Made by a program: the position numbers and the translations under genes
Notes under the pieces: model-generated
Database searches by the model: none
The model's input: the letters and a program-made list of their open reading frames with translations, nothing else
What the model was told of the DNA's origin: nothing
Assembly: GCF_029867415.1 (NCBI RefSeq)
Contig: NW_026705779.1
Location: 1-64,000 of the forward strand
Source: Vicia villosa
Lineage: Eukaryota > Streptophyta > Magnoliopsida > Fabales > Fabaceae
Direction: 5' to 3'
Length of the DNA: 64,000 nucleotides
In this document: piece after piece, positions 42,817-55,200 of the stretch
How positions within the stretch are numbered: the first letter of the stretch is position 1
Layout of the letters: each line of letters starts with the position of its first letter

Positions 42817-45800
42817 TGAAACGCCCGGAAATTTAATTAATTATTTAATTAAATATTTTAGAGTATTTTCGGAATTAATTATTGAAAAGTATTGAAGTCG
42901 AGAATTAATCGGTGTATTTCTATAAAGTATTATTTAATTGATGGATTGACGCAGTTGTGGAAAAATAATATTGGATTATAAATGAGAAATTTATATTGAA
43001 CTAAGTGTGGTAGTCGTAGTAAATTGGAGGTGTTAATTAGTTGGACAAGTATGTCAAATAATAGTATTATTATTATTATTATATTGATAGTTGGAATAAA
43101 AAGAAAATAGAAGAATGTATTAGTATGGGAGAAAGAAAGTTTTGGGAAAAAGGAAAAATAAGGGTTTTGGTGAGAGGCACAAGGTTTCGGTGTAGCAAGT
43201 GTTGTACCCCAAAATTTGCCCGATCAAATCTACAATCCGGGGGTATTAAATTAAGAGTCATGGGGTTTAACATTTCGATTGTTAAACCCACTCTCTTAAC
43301 ATTTCAATTTTTTAGTCATTATAATTTATTTCATATTTACTCATTCTTATTCAATTTACCATTTACTTTTATTATTTTTTTACTAACTATTATTATTCAT
43401 TATTATTAAGATTATTAGGGTTATTTTTAGGGTAATAATAGAATTAGTATTAATATTATTATAATTATTGATTAGTATTATTAATTAAATAGAATTATCA
43501 TTATTGATTTCTTTTAGTTAAATAAAATATATGTATATTAGTATTCTAATGCTATTCTATTGCTACTATTAAGTATTATCTTTAGGTTATTAAAATAAAA
43601 AATAAAAAGAAAAGAAACTATCCTCAGGCCCAAGGAATGCAAAAACGTGGAAAACAAGGGTGGAAAAGGAAAAGGCCCAAAAGAGCCAACATGGGGGAGC
43701 AAAAGAACCGAGCCATGGGTGCTAAAAAAATGGAAAGGAGAATTAAGATATGGCAAGATTGGATTGAATATCTTAGCATTGAAAAGCAAGATTCCTGAAA
43801 AGAATTCAAAACCTAATTGTTCTACTATATATGTGGGATTTATTGCAAAGGATTAGGGGTCGCTTTTTTGGCCGAAAGTCACACTGTGCAGAGCAAGAAA
43901 ATCGTGAATTCGGGAGGCCATGGCAGAAGAGTTTTAAGGCCAATTCGAGCCATTCCAAGGGTAGAATCAGTCTCCCCAGTCCTCTCTAAAGCAAATCAAA
44001 TCGTTACCAGTGACTGAGGCACTCCGAATCGTCGATAGCACGCTCACGGTTTGGTGATTATAAGCATGAATCATTTCGATTAATGTGCGCATGATAAACA
44101 AACTTTGATTGTATATACATGTTCCTGGTGATAAGTCGAAGCTTTATATGTGGTTTAATTACTGTTTAAACGTGTAAATCAATATCCGCCATTGATAGGG
44201 CTTGAAAGCTTCAAATTGGGGTTTTAAACTCTAAGAAAAATTGGACCACGAAACTTGTACCATTGAGTTCGGGACATCATATATAGTTGAACTGGATTAT
44301 TGTTTGGTATATTTTTACACTAGTTTGCAGGTTTGAAGGATGGATGCGTATGGCCACGGAAGGGAACCGTAGCCAAATCCCCTGTGTTTTCCAGCAAAAA
44401 CGCGAATGGAGAAGAAGGTCCTTGGGCGCACAGCCTTGTTTTGAATTCTGAGTCAATATTTTTTAATATATTATTTTTTAATATATTATTTTTCACAAAT
44501 AATTAACTGAAGATCCAGCGTTGCTCTCTCAAAAACGACCACGGTACATCCTCGTCCCAAGACCACCAGATCCCACACAGATCAGATCTAACGCATCAAG
44601 GCTGATGGCGCACCATGGACATTCAAAGGCAGCAACACACAAGATTATTACCAGGTTTTTTCTTATATAATTTTATTATTTTTATTGTATAATTATTTAG
44701 ACTAAATGTTATGTTTAATTCAATTTAATTATTTAGTTAGGATTAGAATATCAAATCAGGATTAGGCTTTAGGATTATAATATTTGTCCCGATTATTCGA
44801 CCATCTCGATTTAATTTATTTAATTAATTTTAATTATTGTAAATCATAAAAACCCTATAAAGGTTTATAATATCAGGGTTCGCCCAATCCCACTGGCCAC
44901 TCGGCCAAAGTGTTAGGAAATTAATTTATTATTCGTTTCGACTAAACCTATTGGTCGCGATGGGTAATAATCCATAATCAATTATTCAACCATTTAATTA
45001 AATTGAAATAATTCAAACATTTATTTGCTAAATGGTTTTAACCAAAGCTATTGGTTACGATGATTAGCATTTCCCCTGTATAAAAATTCGTTATTATTTG
45101 TAATCAAATCTATTGATTATGAGGGGTAACGATCAAATTAATTAATTAAAATACGCACATTTGCTATTCGTGGTAATCGAATCTATCGATTATAGTGGTT
45201 AGCAATCCTCCCTTCAATCCGTTAGCCGTGGTAATCAAACCTATTGATTATCGTAACTAATGGTAACAAATTAAAATCAGGGTTGTACGCCCAATCCGAA
45301 AATACTTCCCAAATCTAAAACATTCAAAACACTTCAAATCAAACTACGGATTTTCATCCTTATTCAAAACTACGATAGGCCATTCAAAAAGCCTCTAAAA
45401 CCATCTCATATCAAATTCTAAGGCGTACAACCCTGCCCGAACTACGTTGACTATGATTCTCCCTAAGGAGATACGTAGGCACTTGGATAACCAAGGCGAG
45501 TCCCCTTCCCTAAAATCTCAATTTCCCCCTATTCACTTCCTTAGCTATAAACCTTAACTTTTAGCCATAAAACTTAACCCTTAGATTCAAAGCCAATAGG
45601 AAAGGGTTGAGGGTGCCTAACACCTTCCCTTGACCTGATTATAATAACTTACCTCGAATCTCTTAACTGCGTAGGGTTTCCTATTCGCCCTTCAGAATAG
45701 GTGGCGACTCTAAATCTTTAATTTTTAGGGCAGGTTGCTACATCAAGCTTATACGAGTGGTGATGTGGAATTGCGAGGAAGAGGTTGGAAGCTACGGCAA

Positions 45801-46623
45801 AGCTAGGAGATCGGACATAAAATTAAAGAGAGACCGTAAATCATAGGTAAGGGTGGGGTTCAATCTCTATAACCGGGTATATGATAAACCGTATGCGGGT
45901 TGGGTTGTATGATTTTGTGCCATGGATTATTTGTTGATTTCGTAATGTTTTGATTCTATGGAAAATTGTTGGTTCGGTGGATTTCTGTTTTTCTGTTGAT
46001 TGTTGGTGGAAAATTGAAGTTGTGGTTTTTGTGATAATTTGTGTTGTTGCATCATTGTTGTGTTGAGTTATGTGAATCGATCGGACCAAATTATAGAGAA
46101 ATTGGTTGGTGCGAAGTTGTTGGAAAACGTAGGAAGAAGATGAAGGTGGAGTGTGTGGCGGGGGCTACCATGATAAGGGACGGTCGTCCCATGTGGAAAA
46201 CAAAAGAAAAAAAATGGAACAAGGGGCGCCCACCCTAGAGAATTAAGATGGGGCGGTCACCACTAGAAAAAGGTGGGGGCCACCATAACTTTAATGCATT
46301 GATTTAGTGTATATCCTAGGTACATGTAATAGGTAATGACAAATGATTAATAAATACTAGTAGTAGTGATAATATGTGGCAGTAAAGTAATATGTTAACT
46401 AATTGATAATAAAAATTGGTCAGTGACTATAATTAGAAACAATGGCAGTAGCAGATTAGTAATAGTAGACGCAATTAAATAGCAGGATTGATACATGCTT
46501 ATGGTTAGCAGATTAGGAGATTAATTTCAAATAGCAATATATGTAGTAAAATTATTTAATTTAATAGAAACTTAATAAGACATATTAGTATTAAGTAGAA
46601 ATAGTAATATTGGTGAAATAGCA
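42817..46623 (+). repeat. Tekay-like Ty3/gypsy LTR, split by a nested solo LTR
   Basis: It starts TGAAACGCCCGGAAATTTAA, like Tekay/Del-type LTRs. It is interrupted at 43200-45742 and continues from 45748. The right end is placed at GCA (46623) because CATTC (42812-42816) and TATTC (46624-46628) would then be a 5-bp duplication with one mismatch. Without the insert it is about 1.26 kb. The right boundary is uncertain. Confidence 0.5.
43200..45742 (+). mobile_element. Solo LTR related to the 11188-21564 element (2543 bp)
   Basis: Starts TGTTGTACCCCAAAATTTGC and ends GGCAGGTTGCTACA. Both ends match the LTRs of the non-autonomous element in opposite orientation. Shared internal blocks include CGATTATTCGACCATC-type phrases, GCGTACAACCCTG (about 45423) and the closing block (45590-45742). 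Flanks GCAAG (43195-43199) and TCAAG (45743-45747) match at 4 of 5. No second LTR or internal domain, so a solo LTR. Frames inside it are not supported. Confidence 0.8.
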
Positions 46624-47143
46624 TATTCAATAGATAATAGAAACAAGAATTTTAAATAGCTATTGATACATGCACCTCCAGTTACATCACCTGAACTTGA
46701 TCTTCCAATAGCATTATAAAAAGTTATTCCACATCATCATGCTAATCCTAAATACGTTTGTGTTAATTATGATTGTCTCTCTACTTCTTATGTCTCTTTT
46801 GTGTCTGCTTTAGATTTTGTTTCTATTCCTAAGTCTACATGTGAAATTATGAGTGATCCCAAATGGCGTTAGGAGATGGTGGAAGAAATGGATGCATTGC
46901 ATTCAAATAAAACTTGGGACATTGTTACTTCTCCTCTAGTCAAAACTACAGTAGGATGTCGATGGGTTTATACAGTGAGAGTTGGACCAGATTGTCAGAT
47001 CATTTGTTTCAAAGCCCGTTTGGTAGCCAAAGGATATACACATATATTTGGTCTTGATGATGGTGACACTTTTTCTCCGGCGACCAAGATTAGATCCGAC
47101 CGTCTCTTTCTTGCAATGGTTATTATTCATCATTGACCGCTTC
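46624..47143 (+). pseudogene. Ty1/copia relic, second part (RT start)
   Basis: Plus-strand reading gives IMSDPKWR, a stop, then EMVEEMDALHSNKTWDIV and VGCRWVYTVRV, KARLVAKGYTHIFGLDDGDT: the N-terminal part of copia RT in normal order. It follows logically from the integrase part ending at 42816, so both belong to one element split by the Tekay-like LTR. It is then cut at 47143 by the SIRE-type LTR. GCTTC (47139-47143) is the expected target duplication of that insertion. Confidence 0.8.
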
Positions 47144-48198
47144 TGTTAGAACATGAAATGTTCTGATCAATATTTCTAGTTTTGATGATAATATTATATA
47201 TGAATTTTGTATAAGACAATGTGGTACTCTAATTATTTACGTTTTCCATTTCAGGAAAAGTCTAAGAGAGTATGCACAAAATCAGCATTCAAAAGCTCTG
47301 ACCCAGAAGATCTGGATGACTTCATCAGAACATGGTCTGGAAGACATCAGAAGATGGTCTTGAGAAAATCAGAACATGATCTGGAAGGCATCAAAAGATG
47401 GCAATCGGAAGCAAGGCTCTGAAGATCTGATGGTATCACGCTACAAAGCACTTCCATAGTCTAATGACTGAAGTTGCATCTGCACCAACGCTGAAGACTC
47501 TGATATTCAAACATCATTCAAATAGTCTGAGTCTAGAAGCAAGTACAAGATGAAAAAGCTACAACTTCAAATCTGACTGACAAAAGGAACGTTAGAAGCT
47601 ACAAAAGGCAAAGTCAGCAAGAGCAGTTGAAACAAGGCTCGAGGTAGTTGACAAAAGAGTGAAACATTAAATGCAGCAGTGTACTATTCACGTAAAGCAT
47701 TAAATGCTCCTCAACGGTCACTTTTCTCATTGTCTATATAAGATAAGCTCTGGATGCTGAAGAAAGAGAGAACATACGCTAAAGCAATCACACAAACAGC
47801 AAAGATCTTCATCTTCAACCTCACAAATATTGTAATATCTTAGTGAGTGTTAGAACTTAATCTTGAGAGTAAATCACTTGGTGATTATAGCTTATTAAGA
47901 AGCACTTTAAACTCTTATAACATTGTTTAATTTTCTATAAAGAATTCCTAGAGTGGTCAAGTTGTGATCGGCATACTCTAGAAGACTTAGAAGTTGTCTA
48001 AGTGGAAAACCATTGTAATCAAGATTGATTAGTGGATTAAATCCTCAGTGGAGGTAAATTACTCTGTCAGGGATGGACTGGAGTAGTTTGATTAACAACG
48101 AACCAGGATAAAAATATCTGTGTGATTATTTTTTATCTACCATTTTTAGAAACAACCTTTATTCAATCCCCCCTTTCTAAGTGTTTTTCACTCCTTCG
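47144..48198 (+). repeat. 5' LTR of the SIRE-type element (1055 bp)
   Basis: Starts TGTTAGAACATG and ends CACTCCTTCG, with the last base changed from the expected CA. Same family as 4030-5165. Confidence 0.85.
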
Positions 48199-48274
48199 AT
48201 TGGCATCAGAGCGCCGGTTCTAGGTGCAAACACTTAACCGTGTTAGAGAAAAGATTCAGGAAGAAAAACACGTT

Positions 48275-50638
48275 ATGACAAATTCTTCTACTCCAATTCC
48301 AACTGCTACTGAACCAAGCAACAATGTTAACTCTGGCTTTAACGGATTCAATAGACCACCAATATTTGATGGTGAGAACTTTGAATATTAGAAAGATAGA
48401 CTTGAAAGTTACTTTCCATGCCAAGATGGTGATTTATGGGATCCAGTGTTGGATGGTTACAAACATCCTGTATCTTCATAAGGAGTCAAGCTTACTAGAC
48501 AGGCAATGAGTGATGACCAGAAGAAAGAGTTCAAGAATCACCATAAATCAAGAACTATACTGTTAAATGCTATCTCACATGCTGAGTATGAGAAGATCAC
48601 AAACAGAGAAACTGCTCATGACATCTTTGAATCTCTGAAGATGACTCAGGAAGGAAATGCACAAGTCAAGGAGACAAAAGCTCTGGCTCTCATCCAGAAG
48701 TATAAAGCATTCAAGATGGAAGATGAAGAAAATATTGAAGCAATGTTCTCCAGATTCCAGACTCTGACTGCTGGATTGAGAGTGCTTGACAAGGGATACA
48801 CAAAAGCTGGTCATGTTAAGAAGATAATCAGAAATTTATCCAGAAGATGGGGACCAATGGTTACAGCATTCAAGATTGCAAAGAATTTGAATGAAGTATC
48901 TCTTGAGGAGCTTGTTAGTGCACTGAGGAGTCATGAGATTGAGCTTGATGCAAATGAGCCTCAGAAGAAAGGTAAGTCTATTGCTTTAAAATTTAAAAAT
49001 AAACATTGTGCTAACACTTTTCAGGTAGAAGAAGAAGGATCTGACAAATCAGAGTCAGAAGAAGAAGATGAATTGTCTCTCATATCCAGAAGGGTGAATC
49101 AACTCTAGAAAAGCAAGTAGAGAAGATTCAAGAACTTCAAGAAACCTGAAAAGGGAGAATCCTATGAACACAGAAGATCTGGCAAGAAGAAGGTAGTGTG
49201 CTATGAATGCAAAGAACCTGGACACTACAAGAATGAATGTTCTAAGCTTTAGAGGGAAAATCCCAGAAAGAAGTTTGAAAAGAAGAAAGGCATGATGGCT
49301 ACATGGGATGACTCTGACTCATCTGATCAAGAGTCGGACTCTGAAGATGAGCAAGCCAACATAGCACTCATGGCAACAGTTGATACTGAAGAAGAAGCTA
49401 GTTCTAATTCAGACTTTGAAGAGGTATTTTCTGAACTCACTAGAGAAGAGTTAGTTTCTAGTTTATCAGAACTTCTGGAAGTCAAGAGTCAACTGAGTCT
49501 CAAATACAAAAAGCTCAAAAAGTTTTTTGCATCTGAAACTAAGAGACTTGAAATAGAAAACTCTAAACTAAAAGAAAAAGTTTTAAAATTAACTAAAGAT
49601 GTTGCATCTTTGGAAACATATTCAAGTTCTGACACGTCTATCCCAAGCACTAACAATATTCTGAAAGAATATGACTTGAGCTTCAGAAAGTTCTTATCTA
49701 GAGGTATAGGCAGAAGTCAGTTAGCCTCTATGATTTATGGTGTAAGTGGAAACAAAAGGATAGGTATAGGCTTTGAGGGAGAAATCCCATATAGAGTAGA
49801 ACCTGTTGATGAAATGATCATTAAATACAAACCTCTGCATGAACAGTTTAAGTATGGTCATTCTCATGATATCAAGCACACATCTCACTGTAAGAGTTTC
49901 CACATCACACACACAAAGAAACATGTTGTTACATATTCTGGAAAATCTTATGTAAAATCTTAGTTCAATCAGAACTTGAGAAGGACTAACCCCAAAGGAC
50001 CCAAAAGAATGTGGATACCTAAGGATAAGATAATTCCTATTGCAGATCTCTTTCAAAGCGCAAAAGACAAACATGTCATGGTACCTGGACTCTGGGTGCT
50101 CACGTCACATGACGGTAAGAAGGTCTATGTTCCAAAGTCTGGAACTTAAATCTGCTGGAGAAGTGAAGTTTGGAGGGAACCAGAAGGGCAAAATCATAGG
50201 CTCTGGAACCATATGTATTGGTAGTTCTCCCTCTATATCTAATTTTCTTTTAGTAGATGGATTAGCTCATAATTTATTGTCCATAAGTCAATTAAGTGAC
50301 AATGGTTATGACATAATCTTTAATCAAAAGTCTTGTAGAGCTGTTAGTCAAAAGGATGGCTCAATCCTATTTACAGGCAAAAGAAAGAACAACATTTATA
50401 AGATTGATCTTTCAGATCTTAAGAACCAACAGGTTACTTGACTTTTGTCTGTTAACGAAGAGCAGTGGGTCCGGCACATAAGATTGGGTCATGCTAGTAT
50501 GAGAAAGATTTCTCAGATTAACAAACTCAATCTGGTCAGAGGACTCCCAAATCTGAGATATAAATCAGATGCTCTTTTTGAAGCATGTCAGAAAGGGAAG
50601 TTTTCAAAACCTGCATTTAAATCTAAAAATGTTGTCTC
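48275..50638 (+). pseudogene. SIRE-type gag-protease-integrase start, with stops
   Basis: Gag begins MTNSSTPIPTATEPSNN and has the FDGENFEY core, a long helical region, acidic tail, and CCHC knuckle CYECKEPGHYKNEC (about 49199-49240). A long acidic/coiled-coil stretch follows (49292-49960). Protease is WYLDSGCSRHMT (about 50078-50113), and the pre-integrase HHCC region is at 50470-50600. In-frame stops: TAG 48389, TAA 48479, TAG 49106, TAG 49118, TAG 49250, TAG 49961. A frame change occurs between 49963 and 50040, and TGA lies at 50439. The frame ends at the nested insertion after KNVVS; the continuation is at 58534. Confidence 0.85.
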
Positions 50639-52160
50639 TGTGAATACAAGATTACACTCAAAGATGTTTTTGATTCATGGCAAACTCAAATAAGCATTCA
50701 AACAACAAGGCGGAAGCAGAAAACTCAAAGAAAAGCAAGCTTTGATCACTCATGATAGTACAGGTTGATCCATTATACTTATAGGTCGACTCAACACAAG
50801 CAAATCAAGAAGAATGCAGAAAACCAGCAGTTAGGTCGACCTACTGTCAACCCAGGTCGACCTAAAATGGATAAAAATCCATATACTTCTGCTAGGTCGA
50901 CTCACACACCATCTAGGTCGACCTAAATTGATGAAATTTGCATACCAGCCTGCTAGGTCGACCTACACAACAACTAGGTCGACCTAATCTGAGAAAATGT
51001 CCCCAGAATGCAGTTGAAAAGGATTCTGGTCGACCTACTCCTTAAACAGGTCGACCTAACTGGGAGCAAAATTCTGCAATCTCTGCTAGGTCGACCTAAG
51101 CACTACAAGAGGTCGACCTAACTGATCAAGAATGCCAAAAATTTTGTTTCTCTCATCTCCAACTGTTAAGCTATCATATATATTGTCCAAGGTTCATTAT
51201 TCAAAGTAACACCAACGACTGAAAGATACACAAACGCTTCTCATCTTCGTTCTTCATCATCTCCAACACAATTACACATAATCATTCTTGCGTTGCGGGT
51301 TAGTGATGAGTTCGATAACGTCCATGGAACGGAATTGAAGATTCCTAGTGGGTGAAGGTTTGTGGGGTTTGTTGGTGAATAAAATCTGCGGGTTTTGTCC
51401 TCCACGACGGGTGGTTCTTGGGGGTTTTTATCAAGATTCGTTCATTGAGGATTCGGCTTAGTGTAACGATTGAGGAATGGGGAGTTCAAGGAATCAAGAC
51501 ACTGCAGAAGGGAATCAAAGTGAAGCTCTTGGATAACCTTGATCTTGCTCAAGATTAAGGGGGAAGAAGATTCAAAGGATCGACATAATTGGTTTATCGT
51601 TTATCGCTTTGTTATCTTCTTTGTATATACTACTTTCAACATTAATGAAAGATTACCCAATTTCAATTTGGAATTGGGGGCAGACGTAGTCGTAGCGAGG
51701 ACGATCGACGAACTGCCTAAACAAATATCGTGTTCTTGTCGCTTTTACTTTTTCATTTACATTCTGTTCATATTTGGTTATAATAGCAAATTGATCAACG
51801 ATTCGAGTGTTAAGATTGTGAGTTAAGAACCTATATAAATATCACAATCCATCACATATTGAATCACCATCAATTTGATCATTATCACCAAGTGTTTGTA
51901 TATTTGTTTCTATCACTCTTACTGCATTGCAAACATTGTCCATCATACAAGAAGTTAATCTGATTTTCAATAAAAGCAACGCTTTGATTCTGCAACGTAT
52001 ACTCTTATCACTTACCTCAAGTTTTTGACTGGTTTTTAAACACATATACAATCGTTTCGATAGTGGTTCGGAATAGACGCAAGTCGAAAAGTCATTTAAC
52101 TCCGTAAAACTGTGAACGATCTATTCACCCCCCTCTAGATCCTAAGGCCAGCGTCTAACA
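50639..52160 (+). repeat. 5' LTR of the nested copia (1522 bp)
   Basis: TGTGAATACA...CAGCGTCTAACA. Contains a palindrome array (50783-51120), a TATA-like CATATATATTG (51175-51185), and a later region with short frames that are not supported. Lacks 20 bp present in the 3' LTR near 52087. Confidence 0.95.
50783..51120 (+). promoter_or_regulatory. Array of paired GGTCGAC palindromes in U3
   Basis: Eleven GGTCGAC sites start at 50784, 50833, 50853, 50894, 50916, 50955, 50977, 51028, 51049, 51089 and 51111. Most are within the 12-bp palindrome TAGGTCGACCTA. After the first, they form five pairs 20-22 bp apart; pair starts are 61, 61, 73 and 61 bp apart. The array lies about 60-390 bp upstream of the TATA-like box. 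The 3' LTR has the same array at 57130-57466. Probable protein-binding sites; the binder is unknown. Confidence 0.8.
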
Positions 52161-52162
52161 AG

Positions 52163-52175
52163 TGGCATCAAGAGC
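52163..52175 (+). promoter_or_regulatory. Primer binding site of the nested copia
   Basis: TGGCATCAAGAGC starts two bases after the 5' LTR end. It is an iMet-type copia primer site with small differences. Confidence 0.8.
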
Positions 52176-52215
52176 TCTGGTTTATTCCGTGCTACGTGAA
52201 ACACTTATTGGAAAG

Positions 52216-55200
52216 ATGGCTTCCGGACCTAAAGGGGCTCACAATAGAGCTCCAGTTTTCAACAGTGAAAACTATGGCTATTGGAAGGATTGTATGTGTG
52301 TCCACATCAATGCAATTGATAGGAACATCTGGACAGCTATTGTCAATGGTCCCTTTCAGATCACCATGACAAATGCAGCTGGTGCAGTTGTTCCAAAACC
52401 AGAAAATACTTGGGATGCTGAAGATGAAAAGAGATATGCATACGATTGGAAAGCGAGAAACATTCTAATCTCAGCTCTAGGAGTTGATGAATACTATCGC
52501 GTTTCCCATTGTAGATCAGCTAAAGCTATGTGGGACACATTGCAAGTTTCCCACGAGGGAACGGATGATGTCAAACTATCTAGGATCAATACGTTAACTC
52601 AAGAGTTCGAACTCTTCCACATGGAAGATGGTGAATCCATCGAAAACATGCAGAAGAGATTTGTTCATCTGAAAAATCGGTTAAATTCTCTTGATAGACC
52701 TGTTTCCAATGCAGTTGCTACTAACAAAATCTTAAGATGTTTGAACAGGGAATGGCAACCCAAAGTTACAGCAATAAAGGAAGCAAATGATCTAAACACT
52801 TTAGACATCACAACTCTATTTGGTAAACTAGAGGAACATGAACAACACCTTAAATGCCTTGACATGCATGAGAAAAGGACAAAGAAAGAAAAGAACATGG
52901 AGAAAGAGGTAGAGAAGAAGTCAATAGCTCTAAAAGCTTCGAGCTCCAAGACCTCAAAACGAGAGCCAAAGGATAGTGACACAAGTGATGACGAAGACTC
53001 CGATGATGAGGAAATGGGACTGTTTGTGCGAAGATACAACAAATATCTAAAGAAAAATGGAGTAAAACATTCTGACAAAGGCTTGATCAACTATAGGAAG
53101 CAATCAAACATGTTCAAACAAGATGACGACAACAAAGGAAAAATCAAAGGCCTTTGCTTCAATTGTGGGAAAGCCGGTCACTACAAACCGGATTGTCCAT
53201 ACCTTAAGAAAGAAAAGGAGAAGAACCAAAGCAAAGGTCACAACAAATCTAAAAGAGCCTACATAGCATGGGAAAGTGATTCATCTAGTGAAAGCTCATC
53301 AAGCGATGAAGAAGAATCAACAAACCTATGTTTCATGGCTCATCAACACAAGAAAAAGAAAGCTGAAAAGTGTCTTGACATTGCCGAAAGGTTGTGGTTC
53401 CTTGATAGCGGATGTTCAAGACACATGACGGAAGACCTATCTCTTTTCGTTGAGTTTCAAGCAAAGAAAAAGGGGTATGTCACCTATGGAGATAACAATC
53501 GGGGAGCCATACTTGGTAAAGGAAGTGTAGGTAACCCTTCTACCACTACTATAACTGATGTGCTGCTAGTAGAAGGTCTTAAACATAATCTTTTAAGTAT
53601 AAGTCAATTGTGTGACAAAGATTTTAAAGTAATGTTTACAAATTCTGGCTGCACAATTGAACATACTAAGAAAAGAGACATTATGTTTAAGGGCTTAAGA
53701 GTAAACAACATCTACATGCTAAACTTGGATGAGGTATCTAAGTCTAGTACCAAGTGTCTAGTTGCTCTGGACGAAGACTCATGGCTTTGGCATAGACGTC
53801 TCGCCCACATAAATTTTGACTTACTTAATAAAGTTGTCTCAAAAGATTTAGTAATCGGCTTACCTAAAATGAAGTTTTCAAAAGATCATCTATGTGATGC
53901 GTGTCAAAAGGGAAAGCAAACAAAAATCTCTTTTAAATCAAAGAACGTGGTTTCAACATCACGCCCTCTTGAACTACTTCACATGGATCTCTTTGGCCCT
54001 TCAAGGACTAAAAGCATAGGTGGAAACACCTATGGTTTTGTCATTGTCGATGATTACTCTAGATTTTGTTGGACAATCTTTCTACCTAGTAAGGATCAAA
54101 CTTTTCCAGCTTTCACACAATTTGCAAGATTATGTCAAAACAAAATGAATAACAAAATAGTTGCAATTTGAAGTGATCACGGTGGAGAGTTTGAAAACAT
54201 TCTTTTTGAAAAATACTGTGATAAACATGGAATTGAGCATAACTTTTCAGCTCCTAGAACACCTCAACAAAACGGAGTAATTGAACGTAAAAATCGGGTT
54301 CTAGAGGAGCTGGCAAGAACAATGCTGAATGAGGGTAATCTACCAAAGTATTTTTGGGCTGACGCGATTAGTACAGCATGTTATGTTTTAAATAGGATAA
54401 TAATACGTCCTATACTGAACAAAACTCCCTATGAATTACTAAAAGGTAGAAAACCAAATGTATCTCATCTCCATGTATTCGGTTGCAAGTGTTTTGTTTT
54501 GAACAATGGTAAGGATAATCTTGGTAAATTCGATGCTAAAGCTGATGAGGGCATATTCCTTGGTTACTCACAATCTAGCAAAGCATATCGGATATATAAT
54601 AAGAGATTACTTATAGTAGAAGAGTCAGTACACGTGTCTTTTGATGAATCTTATGCAAAATATGTCGAGAAAGGTCTTTCATTTAATGGTGCAGGTCCAT
54701 CCACTGAAGACATTGTCAAGGATAAGGAAGACGAGAATGAAAGTATTGTAAAGAAAGATGCTGAAAGAGAGAAAGATGAGTCTCACAATGAAAATGAAAA
54801 AGAAAGCATCTCAAACAATGAAGAACTTCCCAAGGCCTGGACAAATGTGAAAGACCATCCAATTGACAATATAATAGGAGACATCTCAAGGGGCGTTACA
54901 ACACGCTCAAAGATAAGTAACTTTTGTCATCATTTTGCTTTTGTTTCACAAGTTGAGCCGAAAAACGCTAAGGATGCATTACTTGATGAGCATTGGCTAA
55001 TGGCCATGCAAGAAGCATTTAACCAATTCAAACGGAATGATGTTTGGGACTTAGTCCCTCATCCGGGAGATCATCAAGTAATAGGCACTAGATGGGTTTT
55101 TCGTAACAAACTTGATGAAAACGGCGTTATTACTAGAAACAAAGCTAGATTAGTTGCCCAAAGTTATAATCAAGAGGAAGGTATTGATTATGAAGAGACA

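Noticed and set aside
51539..52051. Frames of 95 and 69 codons, repeated at 57886-58398
   Set aside because: They lie within both LTRs of the nested copia and are identical only because LTRs are duplicates.
52162..52215. GTG at 52162 as the polyprotein start
   Set aside because: It lies in the primer binding site; the first ATG in frame is 52216, followed by the typical gag beginning.
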